Shown here one piece after another: positions 35,449-43,997 of a DNA stretch of 64,000 bases. Position numbers and translations under genes: made by a program. This DNA comes from Variovorax paradoxus (GTDB taxonomy: Bacteria > Pseudomonadota > Gammaproteobacteria > Burkholderiales > Burkholderiaceae_C). Position 1 is the first letter of the stretch, and each line of letters begins with the position of its first letter. The notes beneath the pieces are model-generated. The model was not told the DNA's origin. It searched no databases and saw only the letters and a list, made by a program, of their open reading frames with translations. The stretch lies in NCBI RefSeq assembly GCF_018614875.1, contig NZ_JAGGNW010000007.1, positions 62,001 through 126,000 of the forward strand. The letters run 5' to 3'.

Positions 35449-36534
35449 ATGAATCCCACCGCCCAGAAATCCGCCGCCCCGGCACCCGCCAATGCCGCGG
35501 AGCGCCGCCACTATTACGAGCGCATCCGCCCGCTGAACCTCACGCCGCTGTGGGAGTCGCTGCATGCGCTGGTGCCGCGCGAGCCCGCCACGCCCTGCGT
35601 GCCGGCGCTCTGGCGCTACGACGAGATCCGCCCGCTGCTGATGGAATCGGCGGCGCTCATCACCGCCGAAGAAGCGGTGCGCCGCGTGCTCGTGCTCGAG
35701 AACCCGGCGCTGCCCGGCAGTTCGTCGATCACGCAGTCGATCTACGCCGGCCTGCAGCTCATCATGCCGGGCGAGGTGGCGCCTTCGCACCGCCACGTGC
35801 AGTCGGCGCTGCGCTTCATCGTCGACGGCAAGGGCGCCTACACCACGGTGGGCGGCGAGCGCACCACCATGTACCCGGGCGACTTCATCATCACGCCTTC
35901 CTGGGCCTGGCACGACCACGGCAACGAGGGCATCGGCGGCACCGTGGAGCCGGTGGTCTGGCTCGACGGGCTCGACATTCCGATGCTGCGCTTCTTCGAC
36001 GCCGGCTTTGCCGAGAACGACGACGCCAAGGTGCAGCACGTGGCGCGCCCAGAGGGCAACAGCCTGGCGCGCTTCGGCCACAACATGGTGCCGGTGCGCC
36101 ACGACCACGCATCGCCCACCTCGCCGATCTTCAATTACCCCTATGTCCGCAGCCGCGAGGCGCTGGCCCTGCTGCAGAAGCAGGAAGCGCCCGATGCCTG
36201 GCTGGGCCACAAGCTGCGCTACATCAACCCGCTGACGGGCGGCGCGCCCATGCCCACCATCGGCACCCAGCTGCAGCTGCTGCCCCGGGGCTTCGGGGGC
36301 AAGGCCCACCGCGCCACCGACGGCACCGTCTACAGCGTCGTCGAAGGCCGCGGCATTGCCGACATCGCGGGCCAGCGCTTCGAGTTCGGCCCGCGCGACA
36401 CCTTCGTCGTGCCCTCGTGGGCGCCGCTTCGCCTTGCGGCGCCCGGCGAGGACGTGGTGCTCTTCAGCTTCTCCGACCGTCCCGTGCAGCAGGCCATGGG
36501 CATCCTGCGCGAGGCTTTCCTCGACGAGGCCTGA
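35449..36534 (+). CDS. gtdA: Gentisate 1,2-dioxygenase
   Basis: A 361-residue double-cupin ring-cleavage enzyme. Iron ligands in the first cupin are visible as HRH (His114, His116) and WHDH (His155, His157). The second cupin contains [13 protein letters not shown] and the [10 protein letters not shown] segment but lacks a full metal set, as usual. It opens gentisate to maleylpyruvate using O2. It is first in an operon with a fumarylacetoacetase-fold hydrolase and a 3-hydroxybenzoate 6-hydroxylase-like flavoprotein. The ATG at MNPTAQKS was chosen; the ribosome site is weak and an upstream TTG is possible. Confidence 0.92.
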   Translation: MNPTAQKSAAPAPANAAERRHYYERIRPLNLTPLWESLHALVPREPATPCVPALWRYDEIRPLLMESAALITAEEAVRRVLVLENPALPGSSSITQSIYAGLQLIMPGEVAPSHRHVQSALRFIVDGKGAYTTVGGERTTMYPGDFIITPSWAWHDHGNEGIGGTVEPVVWLDGLDIPMLRFFDAGFAENDDAKVQHVARPEGNSLARFGHNMVPVRHDHASPTSPIFNYPYVRSREALALLQKQEAPDAWLGHKLRYINPLTGGAPMPTIGTQLQLLPRGFGGKAHRATDGTVYSVVEGRGIADIAGQRFEFGPRDTFVVPSWAPLRLAAPGEDVVLFSFSDRPVQQAMGILREAFLDEA

Positions 36535-36600
36535 CGGCCAATCGAATTTTTTTCTTCTCTTTTGTCTGACCATGTGCCGCCACGCGCGGCAGGAGCCTTC

Positions 36601-37305
36601 ATGTCCTTCGTCTTCACGCCCCCTTCCATCGTCGGCCTGCCCATCGTGGGCTCCGACCAGCAGTTCCCCGTGCGCCGCGTCTACTGCGTGGGCCGCAACT
36701 ACGCGGCGCATGCGCGCGAGATGGGCTTCGACCCCGACCGCGAACCGCCGTTCTTCTTCTGCAAGCCCAACGACGACGCCTCGGTGGTGCCCGTGGCCGA
36801 GGGCGAAACCGGCGCCATTCCCTATCCGCCGCTCACGAGCAACTACCACTACGAAGCCGAGCTGGTGGTCGCCATCGGCAAGGGCGGAAAGGACATCGCG
36901 GTCGAGCAGGCCGCCAGCCACATCCACAGCTACGCCGTGGGCCTGGACATGACGCGCCGCGACCTGCAGATGAAGATGCGCGAGCAGGGCCGCCCGTGGG
37001 AGATCGGCAAGGCCTTCGACTTCTCGGCCCCCATCGCGCCGCTGCGCGCACTCGCCGACGTGGGCGAACTCAACGCGGGCGCCATCAGGCTCGAGGTGGA
37101 TGGCCAGGTGCGCCAAAACAGCGACATCACGCACCTGATCTGGTCGGTCAACGAGGTGATCGCCAATCTCTCGACGCTTTTCACGCTGCAGCCCGGCGAC
37201 CTGATCTTCACGGGCACGCCCGAGGGCGTGGGCGCGGTGAAGCCGGGCCAGACGATCAAGGTGAGCATCGACAAGCTCCCGTCGCTCACCGTCCGCATCG
37301 ACTGA
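36601..37305 (+). CDS. Fumarylpyruvate/maleylpyruvate hydrolase (FAH family)
   Basis: A 234-residue FAH-fold enzyme. The motifs VGRNYAAHAREMG and FFFCKPNDDASVV shape the substrate site. Metal ligands are in NYHYEAELVVAIGKGGKDI and the later VGLDMTRRDLQ; DLIFTGTPEGVGAVKPG closes the domain. It hydrolyses the gentisate-derived diketo acid to pyruvate plus fumarate or maleate, like NagK. The start follows AGGAG by five bases. No maleylpyruvate isomerase gene is seen in this cluster, so it might act directly on maleylpyruvate. Confidence 0.92.
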   Translation: MSFVFTPPSIVGLPIVGSDQQFPVRRVYCVGRNYAAHAREMGFDPDREPPFFFCKPNDDASVVPVAEGETGAIPYPPLTSNYHYEAELVVAIGKGGKDIAVEQAASHIHSYAVGLDMTRRDLQMKMREQGRPWEIGKAFDFSAPIAPLRALADVGELNAGAIRLEVDGQVRQNSDITHLIWSVNEVIANLSTLFTLQPGDLIFTGTPEGVGAVKPGQTIKVSIDKLPSLTVRID

Positions 37306-37330
37306 CCGAGCCCTGCGCAGAGGCCCCGCG

Positions 37331-38566
37331 ATGAGCACATCTCCTCCGAAGAATCCGCCCACCGTGCTGCTCGTGGGCGGCGGCATCGGCGGCATGGCCG
37401 CGGCGCTCGCGCTCGCGCGCCTGGGCCTTTCCATCGACCTGCTCGAGCAGAGCGCCACCATCGGAGAAATCGGCGCCGGCCTGCAGCTCGGCCCGAATGC
37501 TTTTGCGGCGCTCGATGCGCTGGGCGTGGGCGAGGCGGTGCGCCGCAGTTCGGTCTTCACTGACCGGCTCGTGATGATGGATGCGGTCGACTGCGGCGAA
37601 GTGGCTTCCGTGCCCGTGGGCGAAGCCTTCCGCGCGCGCTTCCGGAACCCGTATGCGGTGAGTCATCGCGCCGACCTGCACGGCGCCATCCACGAGGCGG
37701 TGAAGCAGCATCCGCTGATCCGCTTCCACACCTCGGCGCAGGTCGAGGCCATCGACATCGGTGCGCACGGCGTCACGGCCGTCACGCGCGACGGCCGCCG
37801 CTTCAAGGCCGATGCCATCGTCGGCTGCGACGGCGTGAAGTCGGTGGTGCGAAGCAAGCTCATCGGCGATGCGCCGCGCGTGTCGGGCCACGTGGTCTAC
37901 CGCGCCGTGGTGCCGGCCGCCGACATGCCCGCCGACCTGCGCTGGAACGCACCCGTGGTCTGGGCCGGCCCCGACTGCCACCTGGTGCACTATCCGCTGC
38001 GCCATGGCGAGCAATACAACCTCGTCGTCACCTTCCACAGCCGCGATCGGGAAGAGTGGGGCGTGAGCGACGGCAGCAAGGAGGAAGTGCTGTCCTACTT
38101 CGAGGGCGTGCATGCGCGCCCGCGCCAGCTGCTCGACCGGCCCACGTCGTGGCGCCGCTGGAGCACGGCCGACCGCGATCCGGTGGCGCGCTGGAGCGAG
38201 GGCCCGGCCACGCTGCTGGGCGACGCCGCGCATCCGATGATGCAGTACCTCGCGCAGGGCGCCTGCATGGCGCTGGAGGATGCGGTGACGCTGGGCGCCG
38301 CGGTGCAGGCCTGCGGCTTCGACATGCCGGCCGCCTTCAAGCTCTACGAGGCCGCGCGCATTCCACGCACCGCCCGCGTGGTGCTCTCCGTGCGCGAGAT
38401 GGGCCGGCTCTATCACGCCAAGGGCGTGGAGCGGCTGGTGCGCAACAGCCTCTGGGTGGGGCGCACGCCCGAACGCTTCTACGATGCGGTCGAGTGGCTT
38501 TACGCCTGGCGGCCCGAGCATTGCCTGGACGACGCGCCCGAGGCCAGGTTTCTTCAGCATTCATAA
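37331..38566 (+). CDS. nagX: FAD monooxygenase, 3-hydroxybenzoate 6-hydroxylase-like
   Basis: A 411-residue class A flavoprotein hydroxylase. The Rossmann FAD loop is LLVGGGIGGMAAALALARLG, the DG motif is VGCDGVKSVVRSKLIGD, and the GD motif is LLGDAAHPMMQYLAQGACMALEDA. It resembles NagX and related 3-hydroxybenzoate 6-monooxygenases that use NADH and O2 to make gentisate, which fits its place beside gentisate dioxygenase. Salicylate 5- or 1-hydroxylation by relatives is the main alternative. The start lies 26 bases after the hydrolase stop. Confidence 0.87.
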   Translation: MSTSPPKNPPTVLLVGGGIGGMAAALALARLGLSIDLLEQSATIGEIGAGLQLGPNAFAALDALGVGEAVRRSSVFTDRLVMMDAVDCGEVASVPVGEAFRARFRNPYAVSHRADLHGAIHEAVKQHPLIRFHTSAQVEAIDIGAHGVTAVTRDGRRFKADAIVGCDGVKSVVRSKLIGDAPRVSGHVVYRAVVPAADMPADLRWNAPVVWAGPDCHLVHYPLRHGEQYNLVVTFHSRDREEWGVSDGSKEEVLSYFEGVHARPRQLLDRPTSWRRWSTADRDPVARWSEGPATLLGDAAHPMMQYLAQGACMALEDAVTLGAAVQACGFDMPAAFKLYEAARIPRTARVVLSVREMGRLYHAKGVERLVRNSLWVGRTPERFYDAVEWLYAWRPEHCLDDAPEARFLQHS

Positions 38567-38597
38567 CCATCGAGGCCGAAGGCCCGGAGACAAAGAC

Positions 38598-39575
38598 ATG
38601 AATCTTTCGCGCACACTGATCGCCGGCGTTCTTGCCGCGACGGCGGCCACGGTGTCGCTGGCCCAGGCCGGCGACTATCCGAACAAGCCGGTCACTTTGG
38701 TCACGCCATTCGCCGCCGGCAGCGGGCCCGACGCGGTGCTGCGGCTCGTCTCCGACAAGCTCTCGCGCCTGTGGAACCAGCGCGTGGTGATCGACAACCG
38801 GCCGGGCGGCGGCGGCTTCATCGCCATCGACCAGGCGCGGCGCGCGGCGCCCGACGGCTACACGCTGCTGCAGCTCGACAGCGAGCACATCGCGGCGCTG
38901 CCGCACCTGTACAAGTCGCGCAACTTCGTGACGCTGCAGCACTTCGACCCCGTGGCCTCGCTGTTTCGCACGCCCTTCTTCGTGGCTGTTTCCAGCGAGT
39001 CGAAGTGGAAGACCATGGGCGACCTGATCGCCGACGCCAAGGCGCAGCCCGAGGCGATCGTCTACGGCTCGTGGGGTGTGGGCAGCCCGGGCCACCTGGG
39101 CGCGCAGCAGCTCGAGGCGCTCGCCGGCATCCGCATGCGGCATGCGCCGTACCGCGAGGTGTCGCAGCTCTATTCCAACGTCGGCACCGGCGAGGTGCCA
39201 TGGGCCTTCGCGAGCATTCCGTCGAGCCAGGGCATCTACAAGGCCGGCAAGCTGCGCTACATCGCGGTCGCCGCACCGAAGCGCATTCCGCAGATGCCCG
39301 ACGTGCCGACCATGGCCGAAGCCGGCGGGCCGGCCTCGCTCGAGGTGAACTCCTTCGTCTCGCTCCTCGCGCCCAAGGGCGTGCCGGCGGCCGTCAAGGC
39401 AAAGATCAATGCCGACGTGGCCAAGGTCATTGCCGACCCCGAGATCCGCGCCCGCTTCGACACCTTCGCCTTCGAGCCGCTGGCCTGGTCGCCCGAGGAA
39501 ATCGAGCGCAACGCCGAGGCCAAGTCCAAGGTGTATGGCGAACTGGTGCGCCGGGGCAACATCAGCCTTGACTAG
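38598..39575 (+). CDS. Bug/TctC family receptor, first of tandem pair
   Basis: A 325-residue periplasmic receptor of the TTT family. A Sec signal ends near VSLAQAG. The mature domain starts YPNKPVTLVTPFAAGSGPDAVLRLV, followed by VVIDNRPGGGGFIAIDQARRAAPDG, both hallmarks of Bug proteins. It should capture a carboxylate, here probably 3-hydroxybenzoate or a related aromatic acid because it is encoded in the gentisate operon. GGAGACAAAGAC precedes the ATG. No TctAB is in this operon; the nearest pair is at 2.3-4.4 kb. Confidence 0.9.
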   Translation: MNLSRTLIAGVLAATAATVSLAQAGDYPNKPVTLVTPFAAGSGPDAVLRLVSDKLSRLWNQRVVIDNRPGGGGFIAIDQARRAAPDGYTLLQLDSEHIAALPHLYKSRNFVTLQHFDPVASLFRTPFFVAVSSESKWKTMGDLIADAKAQPEAIVYGSWGVGSPGHLGAQQLEALAGIRMRHAPYREVSQLYSNVGTGEVPWAFASIPSSQGIYKAGKLRYIAVAAPKRIPQMPDVPTMAEAGGPASLEVNSFVSLLAPKGVPAAVKAKINADVAKVIADPEIRARFDTFAFEPLAWSPEEIERNAEAKSKVYGELVRRGNISLD

Positions 39576-39631
39576 GGATTGTTAAGGCTGGTGTCATCAT
39601 TACGTTTTTTCACAGTTTCCTTTTCACCTCC

Positions 39632-40609
39632 ATGCAAGCAACCAAGAGAGCCCTCCTGATCGCCTGTGGCCTGGCCGCCGCCGCCGCGCTGCCGCTGGCC
39701 GCCGGTGCACAGAACACCGCCTGGCCGACCAAGCCCATTCGCCTGCTCGTGGGTTTTCCGGGCGGCTCCACGCCCGACATCGCCGCCCGCACCATCGCCG
39801 AGCCGCTCGCAAAGGCGCTCGGCCAGCCGGTGGTGGTGGACAACAAGCCCGGCGCCTCGGGCAACATCGCGGCCGACATGGTGGCCAAGGCCAGCGACGA
39901 CCACACGCTGGGCATCGTGATCAACGGCAATCTCACCTCGTCGAAGATGCTGTACCCGCGGCTGCCCTACGACCCGGCGAAGGATTTCACTTATCTCTCG
40001 CTGATTGCCACCGCGCCGCTGGTGCTGGTGGCGCAGAACAACCTGCCTTCGGGCACCGCCTTCTTCGACGCGGCGCGCAAGGGCGGCGACAAGTGGAACT
40101 ACGGTTCGGTGGGCGTGGGCTCTGTCGGGCACCTGGGCATGGAACTGCTCAAGAGCCGCGTGGCCGGCTTCAATCCCGAACACGTGCCCTACCAGGGCAA
40201 TCCGCAGGTCGTGACCGCGATGCTCGGCGACCAGGTGCAGATGGGCCTGATCCCGCCGGGCGTGGCCATGCCGCAGGTGCGCGCCGGCAAGCTCAAGGCG
40301 ATCGGCCTCACGGGCGGCCGCAGCGCGCTCGTGCCCGAGCTGCCGCCGCTGGCCGAAGCCGGCGTGCGCGACTTCAGCCTCGAGGTGTGGGTGGCGCTGC
40401 TCGGTCCCGCCAACCTCTCGAAGACGGCGCAGGCGCGCATCAGCCGCGAGCTCGAAGTGATCATGAAGCAGCCCGAAGTGCGCCAGAAGCTCTTCGACCA
40501 GGGTTGGCAGGCGGTGGGCACCTCGCCCGACGGCATGCGCCTGCGCGTCAAGGAAGAGGCCGCGATCATGACCCGCATCATCTCCACGCGCGGCATCAAG
40601 ATCCAATGA
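39632..40609 (+). CDS. Bug/TctC family receptor, second of tandem pair
   Basis: A 325-residue Bug receptor with a Sec signal ending near AAGAQ. Family segments are PIRLLVGFPGGSTPDIAARTIAEPL and VVVDNKPGASGNIAADMVAKA. It diverges from its neighbour in most of the sequence, so the two probably bind different ligands rather than being a recent duplication. Its stop overlaps the start of the following FAD oxidoreductase (ATGA), so the two products are coupled. Confidence 0.9.
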   Translation: MQATKRALLIACGLAAAAALPLAAGAQNTAWPTKPIRLLVGFPGGSTPDIAARTIAEPLAKALGQPVVVDNKPGASGNIAADMVAKASDDHTLGIVINGNLTSSKMLYPRLPYDPAKDFTYLSLIATAPLVLVAQNNLPSGTAFFDAARKGGDKWNYGSVGVGSVGHLGMELLKSRVAGFNPEHVPYQGNPQVVTAMLGDQVQMGLIPPGVAMPQVRAGKLKAIGLTGGRSALVPELPPLAEAGVRDFSLEVWVALLGPANLSKTAQARISRELEVIMKQPEVRQKLFDQGWQAVGTSPDGMRLRVKEEAAIMTRIISTRGIKIQ

Positions 40610-41970
40610 TGACCGCAGCCCGAAAGAAAACCCTGGCCGAACCGGCGCGCGAGCTGCCGGTGTTCGGCGAATACGACGTGGTGGTGGTCGGCGGCGGCCC
40701 CGCCGGCATTGCCGCCGCCGTGAGCGCGGCGCGCCACGGCGCGAACACGCTGCTGGTGGAACGCTACGGCTTTCTCGGCGGCATGGGCACGGCGGGCGGC
40801 GTGACCAACTTCGCGGGCCTCTACGGCAAGCGCAACGGCGAGATGACGCTGCTGGTGCGCGGCGTGGCCGACGACCTGCTCGCGCGCATCGACGCGCTGG
40901 GCGGCCTCAACAAGCCGCAGGACGGCATGCAGGGCCGCATCCGCGTGCGCTCGTACGACACCTCGGCCTACAAGATCGCGGCCGACCAGTTGCTGGTCGA
41001 CGCCGGCGTGCACCTGCTGTTCCATGCCTGGGCGGCGGCGGTGATCCGCGAAGGCGACCGCATCGCGGCGCTCGTGGTCGAGACCAAGTCGGGCCGGCAG
41101 GCGATTCGCGCCAATGCCTTTGTCGATGCCAGCGGCGATGCCGACGTCGCGGCTTTCGCGGGCGTGCCCTTCGCAGTGGGCGATGGCCACGGCAGCGGCC
41201 TGTTTCCGACCACCATGTTCCGCGTCGGGCAGGTCGATGCACAGCCTGCGCTCGCGGCGGTCGGCGAATTCAAGGCCATCAACGAGCTGATGGAGCGGGT
41301 GCAGGCGCAGAAGCCGGGCGTCTACAAGTTTCCGCGCGAAGGCGCGATCCTGCGGCCCAACATCGATCCGCGCGAATGGCGCGCCAACGTCACGCAGATC
41401 CGCAATGCGGCTGGCCGCGCGATGAACGGCGTCGATGCGCGAGAACTCACCGAAGGCGAACTCGAAGGCCGGCGCCAGATTGCCGAGTACCACAAGTTCC
41501 TCAGGGCCGAGGTGCCGGGCTTCGCCGAGTCGGCCATCGTCGAGATCGCGCCGCAGGTCGGCATCCGCGAAACGCGCCGCATCGAAGGCCTCTATGCGCT
41601 CTCGGGCGAGGACATCCTGTCTTCGGCCAGCTTCGACGACAGCATCGGCATCAACGCCTGGCCGATGGAAATGCATGCGGACGGCCGCATCGAATGGGCC
41701 TTTCCGCGCGACGACGATCGCACCTACAACCAGCTGCCCTGGCGCATGCTGGTGCCGCGCACGGTCGACAACCTGCTGGTGGCCGGCCGCTGCGCCTCCA
41801 TGACGCACGAAGGCCAGTCGGCCGCGCGCGCGAGCGGCGGCTGCTTTGTGATGGGGCAGGCGGCGGGTACGGCGGCGGCCTCGCTGGGCAGCCGTGCGAA
41901 GTTCGCCGAGGTCGATGTGCCCGCGCTGCAGAAGAAACTGGTGGCGGACGGGGCGGACCTGGATCGCTGA
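40606..41970 (+). CDS. FAD-dependent oxidoreductase (PF12831-like)
   Basis: A 454-residue flavoprotein. The FAD loop is VVVVGGGPAGIAAAVSAARHG, then LLVERYGFLGGMGTAGGVTNF, the FAD_oxidored family pattern. The C-terminal half contains GIRETRRIEGLY and LVAGRCASMTHEGQSAARASG, the second nucleotide-contact region. Substrates of the family are poorly known; some reduce or oxidise hydroxy acids. Coupled to a Bug receptor by a 4-base overlap, it probably acts on the ligand that receptor delivers. There is no signal peptide, so it should be cytoplasmic. Confidence 0.85.
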   Translation: MMTAARKKTLAEPARELPVFGEYDVVVVGGGPAGIAAAVSAARHGANTLLVERYGFLGGMGTAGGVTNFAGLYGKRNGEMTLLVRGVADDLLARIDALGGLNKPQDGMQGRIRVRSYDTSAYKIAADQLLVDAGVHLLFHAWAAAVIREGDRIAALVVETKSGRQAIRANAFVDASGDADVAAFAGVPFAVGDGHGSGLFPTTMFRVGQVDAQPALAAVGEFKAINELMERVQAQKPGVYKFPREGAILRPNIDPREWRANVTQIRNAAGRAMNGVDARELTEGELEGRRQIAEYHKFLRAEVPGFAESAIVEIAPQVGIRETRRIEGLYALSGEDILSSASFDDSIGINAWPMEMHADGRIEWAFPRDDDRTYNQLPWRMLVPRTVDNLLVAGRCASMTHEGQSAARASGGCFVMGQAAGTAAASLGSRAKFAEVDVPALQKKLVADGADLDR

Positions 41971-42050
41971 GCAAGGCGCGATTCCTTCGCGACAGCCGCG
42001 GCGCTGCTTGTTTGCTATCGTTTACGGTTCTCCCGCCCATTCTGCCCCCG

Positions 42051-42929
42051 ATGACTCCCGACCCCGCCACCGCCGCCCGCCTTGTCGACGAACTCGTCGC
42101 GCTCATGCAGCTCGAGCCGCTCGGGGGCGACCGCTTCCTGGCCCAGAGCGAAGACATCGGCACGCCCGCCGTGTTCGGCGGCCAGGTGCTCGGCCAGTCG
42201 CTCGCGGCCGCAAGCCTCACGGTGGGCGCCGACCGGCCGGTGCATTCGATGCACGCCTACTTCCTGCTGCCGGGCGAGCATGCGCCCATCGAATACAGCG
42301 TGGACCGCGTGCGCGACGGCCGCAGCTTCACCACGCGGCACGTGGTGGCGCGCCAGCAGGAACGCATCATCTTCGAGATGTCGGCCTCCTTCCAGACCGT
42401 GGACGACGGTGTCGAGCACCAGTTCGCCATGCCCGCGGTCGTTGGCCCCGAGGGGCTGGTGAGCGAAATTGACCAGCGCATCGCGCTTGGCGACCGCCTG
42501 CCCGAGCGCTGGCGCATCAAGGGCCTGGAGCCGCACGGCATCGAATACCGCCGCGTGGAGGCCGACGACCTGCTGACGCCGGCGGTGCGCCCGTCCGAAA
42601 GCGCCATCTGGATGCGCGCCATTGCGCCGCTGCCCGACGACCCGGTGGTGCACCGCGCATTGCTCGCCTATGCCTCCGACCACGGCCTGCTGCGCGCCGC
42701 GATGCTGCCGCACGGCCTGAGCTTCATAAGCGGCCAGGTGCGCCCCGCGAGCCTCGACCATGCGATGTGGTTCCACCGCGATTTCCGCATGGACGACTGG
42801 CTGCTGTATGTGCTGGATTCGCCGAGCGCGAGCGGCGCGCGCGGCCTGTGCCGCGGCAGCCTGTTCACGCGCGACGGGCGACTCGTGGCCTCGACCGCGC
42901 AAGAGGGCATGCTGCGCGTCAGGCGCTGA
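42051..42929 (+). CDS. tesB: Acyl-CoA thioesterase II (TesB)
   Basis: A 292-residue double-hotdog thioesterase. The conserved stretch VFGGQVLGQSLAAASLTV and then HSMHAYFLLPGEHAPIEYSVDRVRDGRSFTTRHV are TesB signatures. The second hotdog ends with SLDHAMWFHRDFRMDDWLLYVLDSPSA, containing the catalytic Asp. It hydrolyses medium- and long-chain acyl-CoA. Length matches E. coli TesB (286). A full palindromic repeat element follows its stop by 14 bases. Confidence 0.92.
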   Translation: MTPDPATAARLVDELVALMQLEPLGGDRFLAQSEDIGTPAVFGGQVLGQSLAAASLTVGADRPVHSMHAYFLLPGEHAPIEYSVDRVRDGRSFTTRHVVARQQERIIFEMSASFQTVDDGVEHQFAMPAVVGPEGLVSEIDQRIALGDRLPERWRIKGLEPHGIEYRRVEADDLLTPAVRPSESAIWMRAIAPLPDDPVVHRALLAYASDHGLLRAAMLPHGLSFISGQVRPASLDHAMWFHRDFRMDDWLLYVLDSPSASGARGLCRGSLFTRDGRLVASTAQEGMLRVRR

Positions 42930-42943
42930 AGTCGGAGGCCTGG

Positions 42944-43116
42944 TTGTTCAGGGCGCGCTCCCGCCGACGGGGTACCTTGCTCCGCGAATGTCCTCCGGCC
43001 TTCGGCCTCCCCCTTTATTTCGCTGCGCAAGGCACCCCATCAGCGTGATCGTTGGTTAGACCGGTCGTTGATCGGCGGTTCACCAACAGCGTGGCCTGTG
43101 CACGCGCCCTGAACGA
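42944..43116. repeat. Repeat B (MITE-like palindrome), 173-bp derivative
   Basis: The termini are TTGTTCAGGGCGCG and CGCGCCCTGAACGA. The left portion matches the reversed right half of the element at 26027 (shared CCGCCGACGGGGTAC, GCGAATGTCCTCCGGCCT and GCGCAAGGCACCCCATC). The right end matches the reversed left end (GGCCTGTGCACGCGCCCTGAA). So it is the same element in opposite orientation with about 90 bases of the middle missing. Confidence 0.82.
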
Positions 43117-43143
43117 CAGGTCCAACCTGGCAAGCCCACCGAA

Positions 43144-43179
43144 TCCTTGGCTAAATGCAGGTTTCGCATGAACCAAGGA
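43144..43179 (+). promoter_or_regulatory. Inverted repeat that could mask a ribosome site
   Basis: TCCTTGG and CCAAGGA are perfect inverted arms separated by 22 bases. The right arm includes AAGGA, the Shine-Dalgarno of the following SDR gene (ATG eight bases later). Folding would hide the site. An operator role is the alternative. Confidence 0.45.
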
Positions 43180-43186
43180 ATCCCGC

Positions 43187-43897
43187 ATGTCTGAAGATCA
43201 AAAGAAAGTAGCCATCGTCACCGCCGGAGGCAGCGGCATGGGCGCCGCCGCGGCCCGCAAGCTCGCCGATGACGGTTTTCGCGTGGCCATTCTTTCCTCG
43301 TCGGGCAAGGGCGAGGCGCTGGCCGCCGAGCTCGGCGGCATTGGCGTGACGGGCTCCAACCAGTCGAACGACGACCTGAAGCGGCTCGTGGACCGGGTGG
43401 TCGATGAATGGGGCCGCGTCGACGTGCTGGTCAACAGCGCGGGCCATGGTCCCCGCGCGCCGATCCTCGACATCAGCGACGAAGACTGGCACCGCGGCAT
43501 GGACGTCTACCTGCTGAGCGCGGTGCGCCCGAGCCGGCTGGTGGCGCCGCTCATGGTGAAGCAGGGCAGCGGCACCATCATCAACATCTCCACCTTCGCG
43601 GCCTTCGAGCCCGACCCCGTGTTCCCGACCTCGGGCGTGTTCCGCGCCGGCCTCGCGGCCTTCACCAAGCTGTTCGCCGACAAGTACGCAGCCGACAACG
43701 TGCGCATGAACAACGTGCTGCCCGGCTTCATCGACAGCTTGCCCGAGAAGGCCGAGTTCCGCTCGCGCATTCCGATGGGTCGCTATGGCAAGAGCAGCGA
43801 GATCGCAGCCGTGATCGGCTTTCTGGCGTCCGAAGGCGCGGGCTACATCACGGGACAGAACCTGCGCGTGGACGGCGGCATCACGCGCTCGGTGTGA
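43187..43897 (+). CDS. SDR-fold protein with an altered catalytic triad
   Basis: A 236-residue Rossmann protein of the classical SDR shape. The cofactor loop is TAGGSGMG and NSAG follows; VLPGFIDSLPEKAEFRSRIPMGRYGKSSEIA and GYITGQNLRVDGGIT are normal for the family. At the active site the usual Ser/Tyr/Lys positions read Thr136, Ser149 and Arg153 (in FPTSGVFRAGLAAF). The protein is otherwise intact, so this looks like a real sub-family, not decay. Chemistry may be changed or lost, leaving an NAD(P)-binding or regulatory role. It follows a palindromic element and precedes a SulP gene on the same strand. Confidence 0.85.
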   Translation: MSEDQKKVAIVTAGGSGMGAAAARKLADDGFRVAILSSSGKGEALAAELGGIGVTGSNQSNDDLKRLVDRVVDEWGRVDVLVNSAGHGPRAPILDISDEDWHRGMDVYLLSAVRPSRLVAPLMVKQGSGTIINISTFAAFEPDPVFPTSGVFRAGLAAFTKLFADKYAADNVRMNNVLPGFIDSLPEKAEFRSRIPMGRYGKSSEIAAVIGFLASEGAGYITGQNLRVDGGITRSV

Positions 43898-43997
43898 CGG
43901 CCCGCGGCCGGGCGCCCGAGGCCCTACCTACAATCGAGAACATCTGTCCGTCAGGCGCGGCGCGGCCCTGTCGCCGCGCACGGGCTGTTCTCCATCC

